NCBI RefSeq assembly: GCF_003473485.1
Contig: NC_053046.1
Coordinates: 37,781,832-37,845,831, forward strand
Reading direction: 5' to 3'
DNA from: Medicago truncatula
Taxonomy: Eukaryota > Streptophyta > Magnoliopsida > Fabales > Fabaceae
DNA: 64,000 bases
Shown here piece by piece: positions 55,701 to 64,000 of this stretch. A program made the translations under genes and the position numbers. Each line of letters opens with the position of its first letter. Within the stretch, counting starts at the first letter, position 1. The notes below the pieces were generated by a model. The model had not been told where the DNA came from and did no database searches. It saw only the letters and a list, made by a program, of their open reading frames with translations.

Positions 55701-57697
55701 AAACTTTCCCCAACAGTCTAACAGTTACTTATTTCAATAGTTAACTCGAATAAACCAATCTAAACAGGTTCAGTACCATGTTTTGCATCGTGTGTGGTCC
55801 ATCAAAGGTATGTATTTCTAGTGTACATTGTAGAAAAGTGTGAAGCATATAATAACACATATTCATATTCATAAAGGTTAAATGTAAGATGAAAACAACA
55901 CATGCAGCATAGTCTTCCTTTAATATATGTCATTAAAATTTAAATTTTGAATCTGAGCAATGAAGAAATGAACAATGGAAAACCTGAGCCAGAGATTGGT
56001 GAGCATCAGCATCAAGTGCTGCTACAGTAACTACACCCTTTAACACAGTAGCTGCCTTCTCCCATATTGGAGTCAGAGCCTTACAGTGCCCGCACCATGG
56101 AGCAAAGAATTCAACAAGAACAACTCCATTTGAATTCAGAACCTGTCGTTATTCAAAATAGCACCCATAAAAACCTGATGCATTACAAACTAGATAAAAC
56201 AAAGAAAAGGCTAACTCATAAAAATTATTCATATTTTCTTGGGGAGGGGCTCGTATTTCATCATATCAAAATCCAATCATAATACAATAATATTAAAAGA
56301 CTGTTTGGATAAAGAACTTAATTAAGTGTGTATGTCTAATTTATCTTTATAACAAAAGATAAAATAAAATCAAAATGTTTTCATACAAGTTATAGACTGT
56401 TTTCATAAGCTATCTTGAAGAGCTTATGAAAATAAGAGGAAAACAACTTATGGACACGTCATAAGCAATTTTCGTAAGTTCTCTCAAACAGTCTTATAAG
56501 TGCTTATGTAAATAGGTAAGTTCAAATAAGACAATCCAAACAGACCTTAATTTGAGTTTTTTTTTTTTTTTTTTGAGAGATAATTTGAGTTTAGTTAGTA
56601 TAAAAATATTTACAGCAATGAATCACATGCAATCATATGTGTGACTTTAGAAGTAGTTATGATTAAATTGAAACGTTCTTAATGATCAAAAGATTATGTG
56701 TATGTTTGGTTTCACTTTAGAGGAGCCAAAATTGACTCTAAAGGTGTAGAACTAAATTTTACATGTTTGGTTCACCTAGAGTAGAATTGATTTTGCCTCC
56801 AAAATAGATTCTACTTGAAGCTGGAAATTGTAGCTTCTAATTCTAGAATTGTTTTTTACACTCAAATTTAATGTTCACCTCACTTTTACATGAACCTATC
56901 AAAACATAAAATCCCTTTACCTTCAACTAAATTTTAGTGATAATCAATTTCACAGAATCAATTATTACAAAATCAATTTTTCTCACCACAAAACGAAACA
57001 TACACAACATCTATGAAGCACAGACACCTGATACGACATGGACATGGACACTGACACATGGAAACCGATAATAATTTTAGAAAGTGACTTAACTCCATGT
57101 AAACGAAATTGTCGGTGTCAATGTGTCTGTCCGACACCCGGACACACCTAATCCGAAGGGTGGCTGTGCTTCATAGCATAACATTAACACATGAATTAAA
57201 AGATCTTTATAAGATTTTATATGAATTAAAACCTATTGATTTTTTCAGGTGATAAAACACAACATTAACACATACTTGCACAATGGTATGAATCAACAGA
57301 TTTGTTACATTACATATCACACAAATCAAAAAATTGTATCTCCACAAAACCAAGAACCATTAAATCAACCATTTTTACACACTAAACTACAATCAACAGA
57401 AACAGAAACATCACAATACAGCAACATAGCAAAATTCCAATGCAAAACACCCAGATAGTTTCCCAGCATAAAGATACAAAATTTAACAATTCTACGCAAT
57501 ACCCATTTGAAAAAACAAGCTAAAAAAGTGGGATCACGAACTGGGTCAATGAAAAATTGAAAAAAATATTAAACCTTGGACTTGAAGTTGTTAGGAGTGA
57601 GTTGAAGAACAGGTGAGGAAGAACCGTAGAGAGCGTGAGAAAGGATGAGATTGTTGAAGAGAAAGATAGTTACAGCAATGAATGAGAGTTTTGCCAT
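52705..57697 (-). CDS. PDIL2-3: Protein disulfide-isomerase, P5/PDIL2-3 type, nine exons, apparent 1-base frameshift in exon 7
   Basis: Exons (transcript order): 57697-57575, 56142-55984, 55077-54964, 54632-54469, 54355-54256, 53973-53797, 53708-53562, 53118-52972 and 52882-52705. A signal peptide ([16 protein letters not shown]...) is followed by two thioredoxin domains, each with FFAPWCGHC (Cys58/61 and Cys188/191), a third non-catalytic domain, an acidic tail and KDEL before TAA. It oxidises and shuffles disulfides in the ER lumen. Intron 7 starts GC (AG|GCAAGT). Exon 7 starts GATG followed by five T; the family frame (DVLEEKCGS) needs four. As written the frame shifts at codon 282 and stops after residue 305, leaving both CGHC domains but losing the third domain and KDEL. 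All other junctions and the C-terminus are intact, so a base-call error or a very recent mutation is likely. An ER-stress element lies upstream. Confidence 0.9.
53200..53349. mobile_element. MITE in PDI intron 7, 150 bp
   Basis: ATGCATTGTTGGTGTAAAAT at the left is mirrored by GTTTACACTAACAATGCAT at the right, with further inverted similarity (TAGTTTTACAC). It is related to the COG5 intron 1 element. Target duplication not resolved. Confidence 0.68.
53387..53526. repeat. Perfect 70-bp tandem duplication in PDI intron 7
   Basis: The unit 53387-53456 (starting ATTTACAAAATCAATAG) is repeated base for base at 53457-53526. Identical copies point to a very recent event or an assembly artefact. Confidence 0.92.
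54123..54206. mobile_element. Short MITE in PDI intron 5, 84 bp
   Basis: ATCAGTTTTGTC at the left and GACAAAACTGAT at the right are exact inverted copies, with CTATAGCCGCTATTTG inside. This is the same tip family as the fragment at 29101. Confidence 0.7.
55508..55768. mobile_element. MITE copy A of the TTTGGATAAACAACTTAATTAAG family, PDI intron 2
   Basis: It starts CCCTATTTGGATAAACAACT and ends CAATCTAAACAGG, with self-complementary AAGCTTATGA/TCATAAGTTA strings inside. Copies B (56301) and C (63031) share the same order of blocks (TATAACAAAAGATAAAA, GAGAGCTTATG, CATGTCATA). No target duplication confirmed. Confidence 0.72.
56301..56543. mobile_element. MITE copy B of the same family, PDI intron 1
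   Basis: It starts CTGTTTGGATAAAGAACTTA and ends GACAATCCAAACAG. The inner blocks match copy A: TATAACAAAAGATAAAATAA, TTCATAAGCTATC, AGAGCTTATG. Confidence 0.75.
57011..57176. mobile_element. hAT-type MITE, GACACG family, in PDI intron 1, 166 bp
   Basis: CTATGAAGCACAGACAC at the left mirrors GGCTGTGCTTCATAG at the right. Flanks CACAACAT and CATAACAT differ in one of eight bases, fitting an aged 8-bp target duplication. The inside is rich in GACAC/GTGTC. Confidence 0.8.
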
Positions 57698-57790
57698 TGT
57701 TGAAGAATCGTAGATTGATGAATGAATCTGCGGGGGATGAAAATGGCGTTGTTTTATGAAGAAGGAATGAACTCTTGCAACGTGTGTCAT

Positions 57791-57812
57791 CCAATAAAAG
57801 GTTGCCACGTCA
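57791..57812. promoter_or_regulatory. ER stress response element (ERSE-I) and UPRE-like site upstream of PDI
   Basis: CCAAT (57791-57795), nine bases, then CCACG (57805-57809) is an exact ERSE-I, CCAAT-N9-CCACG. The overlapping CCACGTCA (57805-57812) is TGACGTGG on the gene strand, the plant UPRE/bZIP17-28-60-type site. It lies about 100 bases upstream of the PDI ATG. PDI genes are well known targets of the unfolded protein response. Confidence 0.82.
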
Positions 57813-58010
57813 TCTCTCGTGTGTAAATATTTGTTAAAAATTCAAAACTTTTTAATCTCATTGGACAAAGACTTTGTGGTGGTCTCATAAAATTTGAAAA
57901 ACAAGAAAAATATAAATTAATTATTTTGTCATAGAAAAAAAATTATGTCACCTTATTCTCGTTTTTAGGAAATGTTTACCTTCCCTTATTCTTGTTTTAC
58001 AAAGAAAATA

Positions 58011-58310
58011 GGCTAAACTTCACTTTTCGCCTTCTAAGTTTCAAAATATTGTGATTTTGGTCCCCTATTAAAAAAAATGGCAAAAGTGAGCCCCTATGTT
58101 TAGAGAAATATGCTCTTTTGACCTCCTAACATAAGGGAAATATGCTTTTTGACCCGTTATCTTTATAAAAAGTTGCGATTATGATCCCTTTTTTGGGACA
58201 CATGGCGTCTTCTCAGCAATTTTTTGATGAAAGGGGCCAAAATTACTATTTTTTTTAATAGGGGGCCAAAAACATTTTGAAACATAGGGGGCGAAAAGTG
58301 CAGTTTAGCC
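58011..58310. mobile_element. Mutator-type MITE, 300 bp, 9-bp target duplication
   Basis: AAGAAAATA flanks both sides exactly (58002-58010 and 58311-58319). Ends GGCTAAACTTCACTTTTCGCC and GGCGAAAAGTGCAGTTTAGCC are inverted copies, and similarity extends about 65 bases inward (CCCCTATTAAAAAAAA against TTTTTTTTAATAGGGGG). No coding capacity. Confidence 0.92.
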
Positions 58311-58319
58311 AAGAAAATA

Positions 58320-58896
58320 ATGTTAGGTCATTATTGCTATATTAATCTCCCATTTTAAATTATAAATCGTTTTGGTTATTTTACGTAAATAAAAATAAGA
58401 TAAAGTAATAAATAATTAAGGATACAATAGAAATAATAATATTAATGTTATCGTAAAATAACTTATAACTTATAATTTGACGGTACATGTTTCCAAAACA
58501 ACTTTTAATTTAGACGTAGGAACAAGGAGGAAGAGAAACAAATGTCTATTAAATACGTATTTGAATAATGAATAATGTTATATTGTGAAAATGTCTTTTA
58601 TGAAAGTAATTTCAGATAAATGATCAAAATGCGCAAGGAAACTTGGTTGCATAGGGATGTCAATTTCATCAATAAAACGGAGATCCCTTTGTTTGGAGAT
58701 ACATATATGGATAATTATTTCTTGCGGAGATGGGAGAGAAAGTCCCCCATGCTAGTGTGATGATGGGGACGGAGATCATACCCTCCGTCTCGCGAGGACT
58801 CCCCCGAGCAATTCACTATAATACATACTTTTATTTGTCTTTTAAAACAATATGTGTTGAAATTTTTTATACGAAATGTTTACCATAATGTTCTAA
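58320..58896. other. Intergenic, with a GC-rich repeat scrap
   Basis: AT-rich, except 58660-58810, where GGGATGTCAATTTCATC, GATGGGGACGGAGATC and CCGTCTCGCGAGGACTCCCC appear. These resemble the common plant repeat phrased 'gggatgtcaa ... ggggacgg', in decayed form. No gene. Confidence 0.45.
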
Positions 58897-60379
58897 TATT
58901 ATACCATACCAGTTTGGTGTATTCATGTATTTGTGTGGCTTATCGCATTTGCACCCGTACTACATGTCTGGACCTCACCTCGTCGTAGGTCCGCTGTTGT
59001 CCTTTCTCCAGTTGTGACAGTTCTCGAGCTTAACAAACAAGGATTTTGCATACATTAGCGTCTCCTCGCTAGACCTAACATGAGGCATGTGTTCCTCAAA
59101 GGATATCTCATGGTTATGAGTTATAACCTGGCTGATGATACATCTAATGTGGTTGATGAGATGGACAACCTGATGAAGCATGGAGTTGTTGATTCTTGTC
59201 ACTTTACTCATGAGGAGATATCGCTGCTGATTGAAATGTGTGTTGAGTATCCAAAACAGCATTTTGGCAAAGCCAACGTTTATAACAATCTGGTATTGGC
59301 TAAGGATGATCTTGTCATTTTTATTACCGATAAAGAGAATGATCTTGTGGGCTTACAGCCTATGTATGGAAGCCCCGAAAGGTTGTGGAATAACATAATC
59401 AATATAGCCATCAAAATGGGTCCTATTGAAGATTTGACCGAGGTTGTTGGAGAAGATTGTTTCATGTTAGACTTTCCATTGAGTTTCTCGGTTAACCTTG
59501 GTATGGAGAGTATAATAAATTTGCCCTCAGAACCAAGAATTGTTGGTCATAGTGGTTACCTACGAAGCACCGACACTCCTCCAATTAGGCGTGTCCCGTG
59601 TCGGACACGTGTCGTGTCCGACACCAACATGACACCGACACTTATATTTACACTAAAATATGTCACTTTTTCAAATTATTAACTGTGTCGGCGTGTCAGT
59701 GTCCGTGTCGTGTCCGGTGTCTTGTCCGTATCCATGCTTCATAGGTGGTTACTATGCTACTAGCAAATGCTTGGTTTCCGATCTTCAGCTCGTACAGATG
59801 ATGTTGATGAGCGTGTTTAATGTCGTCGAGAATCTGGGTGCCTTCGGCATTTTCGGCTTACCTAGTGGAAATGTGAAAACTGATCCCTATTTCAACAGTA
59901 ATTTAAGCAATTGGGGGCTCAGGAGCGAAGAAGACGGTAATAATAGTCTTCTGCACAAATGGAAAGGATTCCGGGGTGTACCCTTTTTCCTTGCTATGAT
60001 GGGTAATCTGAGAAATGTTGATGTTGCCTTGGCAGGTGAGATACGAGAAGGGGTATGCAGCCGTTTGAGGCCTCAGCTGTTACACATCCTACCGTTCTCT
60101 AGGTGTCGCAATACAATTTGGGGCATCATAAGAGGACACAAGATTCCAGAGTTGTTTTCTATGCCTAGTAAACAAGAGAAGGTGAAGCAAACATCTTTAT
60201 TGAAAGCCTTTGCTTGGGTGATGGGCTTGACCAAGAAAGTGCCTATGGTGGGGTTGAATGCTGTTGGCCAACTTTTCAGTAAGAGTCTGAGCAATGAGGA
60301 GTTGAAGTTCATAGTTTTGTCGGATGGTACGTACGATCTGTGTTTGATGAATCACAAAATAATTGATCAAGTATTGTAA
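58897..60379 (+). pseudogene. Unrecognised long ORF, split by a TAG and a MITE
   Basis: One reading frame is open from 58897 to a TAG at 59056, then from 59059 up to a MITE insertion at 59560. After the MITE and its duplicated 8 bases, coding continues to TAA ending at 60379. The MITE and one duplication copy add 193 bases, so before insertion the frame was continuous: more than 420 codons with one stop. The protein is mostly helical in character with hydrophobic blocks (GFRGVPFFLAMMGNLRNVD, KAFAWVMGLTKKVPMVGLN). No signal peptide, obvious membrane protein pattern or catalytic motif is seen, and no start Met or splice sites are evident at the 5' end. I do not recognise the family. Length and single-exon form would fit a retrocopied gene or an integrated RNA-virus structural gene; both are guesses. 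Confidence 0.6.
59560..59744. mobile_element. hAT-type MITE, GACACG family, 185 bp, perfect 8-bp target duplication
   Basis: GTGGTTAC is at both flanks (59552-59559 and 59745-59752). Tips CTACGAAGCACCG and CCATGCTTCATAG are inverted copies. The inside is dense in GTGTCGGACACG-type inverted repeats. This is the best preserved of three copies in the window. Confidence 0.9.
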
Positions 60380-60572
60380 GTTATGTAATTCTACCAGGGA
60401 AGTGAAATTCTACTAGAGATGTCCACAAAACAGAAGAGTATATAGGATTTTAATTTAACAGTATCTTTTGTATGCTTACATTATGAAATTTCTGTACTAA
60501 TATCTTCTTTGATATGGAAACAAAGTAATTGAAAATTTTCTATAAGGTGTACTATATGTTGTTCTTTAACTA

Positions 60573-63500
60573 TCATTGAAGCTTAAAGAAAGATATAAGA
60601 GGTTCATATACATCTTGTTTAGCACTTTGAGCCATAACATAATCTGCATGAGCATAGTCATTTCTGTACTGCACGACAAGCTTATCTGCATCATGATCTT
60701 TGAGACTTTCTAACAGAAGTTGCACATCTTTAACATCAGAAAGAGCATCGGCACCTCCATAACTGACGAAGAGTGGAAGGTCATTTGGAAGCCTTGTCAT
60801 GTCATATATTGGAGGAGTGGATTGTCCGTAGTGTCTAGTATTCTCATCGTTGTTTTCATAATCAAACATTGCTATTGTTCCTTCTCTGATCACTGTCATA
60901 TCCATATGATTATCATTCAAACATAACTCATATACACCGCCAATGTAAAAAAGATAAAAAAATGTCAATCAATCATATTCATCAGATCAATAAAAACGTT
61001 TACTTTAATCATAACTGCTTTTAAAGTCACATATAGCAGCGGTTGTGATTTGTTGACGATGTAAAACTTTTTATATTGACACCATATCAAAATTAAACTC
61101 ATTCTTCTATTATTAACAGTAGATGTCACTTGGACTTTTAATATCCATACTTCCTTTTTAACATGAGCTGTTGTGATGCATGGTATTGGAATAAGGAAAA
61201 TAGGACCACTTACTCTGAGATAGATGGATCATGTTCTTTGTTGCTGTTGGCTGAGGCTCATGATCCAAAAAAGTATTCATTATCGAAGGGTTTACGCAGC
61301 AATTTGGACCTGAAAGTATGATAATAGTATCAATGTAGGTGATAACTGTAAAAATAGACCTTTTCTGGTGGTAAGGGTGTATGAGGATTTATTGCTAAAT
61401 TAGAACATGCATAAAACCTGTGAAAGATGTAAACAAATTGGTGCAGTCTATGGATGTGCCCTTGCACATGTCCTTAAGAAACTTCACAACAGATCCCCTA
61501 ATCAAACATGAGACAAAATATGAAACCAATTATTAACTCATGATTAATCAGCATCACAAAATTAGCCGTATACTTGATTAATGTGTGACATGGAAATATT
61601 AGTTCAACCTCACATTCAATACAAAACGTTATACATCAGGATGGATTCTGATTCTGTTCTTATTACACACGTAGAATTTTGAGAAATTTCATCTAAAGTC
61701 TTACAACAAGAAAAGTTGGGATTTGCATAGCCGACAGCCAGCACATCAGTAACTTGTTGAATCAAGATCGTATGATCCAAAATTCAAGCTCAGTAAATTT
61801 AAAAATAAAAATATTGCATTGAAATATGGATCGTCCAATCTCAATCCAACAACTACAGATGTACTGATTGCGTGAATGCGTGAGATTGTTACTGTAGGCA
61901 ATCCAAATCCAAAAATTTGAGCTACAAGGAAGTAGTAAGGTAGCATTCTTATTAACCATATGCAAATTAATGAATGATCATTACAAAAAAAAAAAAAAAA
62001 AAAAAAAAAAAGAAAGATAATAAGAATTACTTACTCTTTAATGCTAAATTCGAAAATTCCCAATTTGTACAGTGACTGTAAAGAAGAAATACAAATTTTG
62101 AATGTTAATATTTGAATTTTGAACAATAATTATATCTATTTCTTTCATTTGGTGAAGAAAAAAAAAAACAATGCATTTATCAACAAGTGTTACCTCTGCA
62201 ATGAAATGGTCGGCGGCATTTTTCGCCACTGGTGAGGTCATCTGACCAACATAAGCAATTGGACAAAGCAAGGCAGCTGATCTCAACTTGTCCAGTTGTT
62301 GATCTTTGGAAAAAGCAGCTAATGCAACCAAAGTTCCCTACATAACAATTCAACAATCTTAAGTCTTTATCACATTGAATTATATATATGGAGAACTTGA
62401 AAAAATTCAGCAATTAATCACCTGTGAGTGACCAACATAATGCAGTTTTTGTCCAGTTTGATCATGCACATACTGGAATGTTGCTGGAAGATCATATGCT
62501 ACTAATTCATCCCATGACCAATTCCAATAATCCTAAACATTGGAAACCTGATATTAGCAATGGAATCAAATTGGACTATCTAAACGTACTAACATGATCC
62601 GAGAATTTTCAATTTCAAAGACTATTTTGAAATATTAAACATTCCAGAGACTACGTTGAGAGCGTCCTATAATTCCACAGATGATTTTGGTTATTCAATT
62701 GAATCAAATTTCATGACCAGAGAAATGCAGCAACATATGATTTTAAATTGTGGTCTGCAACGGCAATTGCAGCCAACACATGAAGCATTTTGAGATCTTC
62801 ACAGTGGCACCGCAACTCCAATTTCAACCACATTGACTGCATTTTTCCACAATATAGTAAAAAAAACAAAACTAACCGAGCTGTTATTAGAAAATGATGT
62901 ATGTCCATGACTATATTTGGTTCCTCGTGTGTTAGCAATCCAAACATCAAATCCATTATCTGCCAAAAGGAATGCAAGAGATTGACTTGGTGGTAGCAAC
63001 AACCATGTCACACCATCCTACAAAAACACACCAATCATATAAATGCTTATGCATAAACTATTTTTATAACATAAGATAAACTAAAGTCAAACTGTTTTCG
63101 TAAACTCTCCTAGAGAGCTTATGACCATGTCATAAGCTATTTTTATAAGCTCTCCCGAACAGTATCACACATATTTATGTCAGTATATTATAAACTCAAA
63201 TAAATCAATCCGGCCTAACCATGAATAGTCCATGCTGTAGCACAACTGGTACACTATTTCCAGGTTTCCCTCTTGGTAGAATTCTTTGCATGTTGAGAAC
63301 ATAACCATCTTTTGTTGTCACCTAAAAACAATTACATACATATAGAAGCTATTACTTGTTCTAAAAACAATTATATACATAAAACCTAGTTAGAAGCTAC
63401 TTTTTCCTCTAAATGTTGCTGATTTCTAATAAAAAACAGAAACAGAAACAGAAACAAAAACAGATGAAAGCAATGCACAATACCAAGTGTTCTTCACAAG

Positions 63501-63657
63501 CATAGCCTTGTGTCTTCACTAGTGATGAACAAACACCATCATTGAGTTCTGGTGCCAATGCAGTAATAGTGCTTAAGGGTAAGATTTTTGTTCTTGATGC
63601 AAGAGTTAAACCACAGAAGAGAATCACAAGTGTTATTGTGAGTGATGACTTTGCCAT
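60573..63657 (-). CDS. Triacylglycerol lipase (acid lipase, LIP2/MPL1-like), 402 aa, nine exons
   Basis: Exons (transcript order): 63657-63484, 63321-63220, 63017-62877, 62532-62422, 62337-62194, 62075-62035, 61497-61418, 61309-61214 and 60892-60573. All are GT/AG with frame kept to TGA. The N-terminus is a signal peptide (MAKSSLTITLVILFCGLTLAS), so the enzyme enters the secretory path. The alpha/beta-hydrolase triad is visible: GHSQG with Ser175 (spanning exons 4 and 5), Asp345 in YGGADALSD and His378 in DYAHADYVM. QHGLFM and DVWIANTRGTKYS are acid-lipase family blocks. It cleaves acyl esters of glycerolipids; Arabidopsis relatives respond to pathogens and aphids. Length is normal for the family. 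Gln replaces the more usual Leu in GHSxG, a common variant. Intron 2 holds a MITE. Confidence 0.93.
61984..62011. repeat. Poly(A) run in lipase intron 6
   Basis: An uninterrupted A homopolymer of about 27 bases starts at 61985. No target duplication or upstream retrotransposon was recognised, so it may be simple slippage. Confidence 0.8.
63031..63213. mobile_element. MITE copy C of the TTTGGATAAACAACTTAATTAAG family, lipase intron 2
   Basis: It shares ATGCTTATGCATAAACTATTTTTATAAC, AGATAAACTAAAGTCAAA, TCCTAGAGAGCTTATG and CTCAAATAAATCAATCC with copies A and B. Both outer tips are worn or missing. It fills nearly all of the 202-base intron 2. Confidence 0.68.
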
Positions 63658-63700
63658 CTTGTATTTTCTGATACATTAATCTTCTTAATTCAGGCATCAT

Positions 63701-63709
63701 TTATTTATA
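63701..63709 (-). promoter_or_regulatory. TATA box of the lipase gene
   Basis: TATAAATAA on the minus strand about 45 bases upstream of the ATG, in the context CATATAAATAAATG. The short distance implies a very short 5' leader. Confidence 0.55.
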
Positions 63710-64000
63710 TGAACAGAAAACAGAATAAAAACACAGGAAGGAAAAAATAAAAATAAAGACTAAAGTTATTCACATGATAGCTTTGAACCACCCTTTTGTC
63801 AATAGATTGGACCTAGTGGGTTAAAAAATGCTACTGTGGGGTCCACATTTGTACTATTAAACTATGAGGAATGATATTGCTAGCAAAATAAAGTGAGGTA
63901 CTCCGAACACTGCACACGATGTTGACACGTAGATACTATTAATAATTTCATAAAATGTAATTATATATCTTGTACCGCGTTACATATCGCTACCTTCAAT
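63710..64000. other. Lipase upstream region
   Basis: Noncoding to the window edge; no further sites or repeats that I can support. Confidence 0.4.

Overview
The window is nuclear DNA of a flowering plant, most likely a legume. It is AT-rich, has intron-containing genes with plant-type splice sites, and is crowded with small inverted-repeat transposons. The legume call is my inference from the look of the repeats and genes; no search was run.

Layout. 1-10547: a nearly complete Ty1/copia element of the Sirevirus type on the minus strand, with 5' LTR, tRNA-Met primer site, gag, pol, a two-part envelope-like region and three polypurine tracts. Its 3' LTR should begin just left of base 1. 10548-15805: gene-poor, with four MITEs from four superfamilies. 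15806-18038: a three-exon GDSL esterase/lipase gene (+). 18377-20668: a LINE tail, a TIR element and a Mutator-type MITE. 21020-22894: an intronless organellar mTERF gene (-). 22978-27110: repeats, including a LINE-like tail and a decayed PIF/Harbinger. 27447-35498: COG5, a Golgi tethering subunit, 15 exons (+). 36414-38154: a Pack-MULE-like element holding a piece of a receptor kinase gene. 38376-51065: a BAHD acyltransferase cluster (-), two intact copies and one copy broken by a solo LTR, an hAT element and a small deletion, with a GDSL exon relic between them. 52705-57697: a PDI gene of the P5/PDIL2-3 type (-), nine exons, KDEL tail, ER-stress element upstream, and an apparent one-base frameshift in exon 7. 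58897-60379: an unrecognised, once long ORF split by an hAT MITE. 60573-63657: a nine-exon acid-lipase-type triacylglycerol lipase gene (-).

The host genes do not form a pathway: GDSL hydrolase and lipase (secreted), mTERF (organelle gene expression), COG5 (Golgi traffic), BAHD (specialised metabolism) and PDI (ER folding). What links the window is repeat biology. Target-site duplications can be read for about ten insertions, so many element ends are fixed to the base. Exon models were built by hand from GT/AG (twice GC/AG) sites with reading frame checked across every junction.
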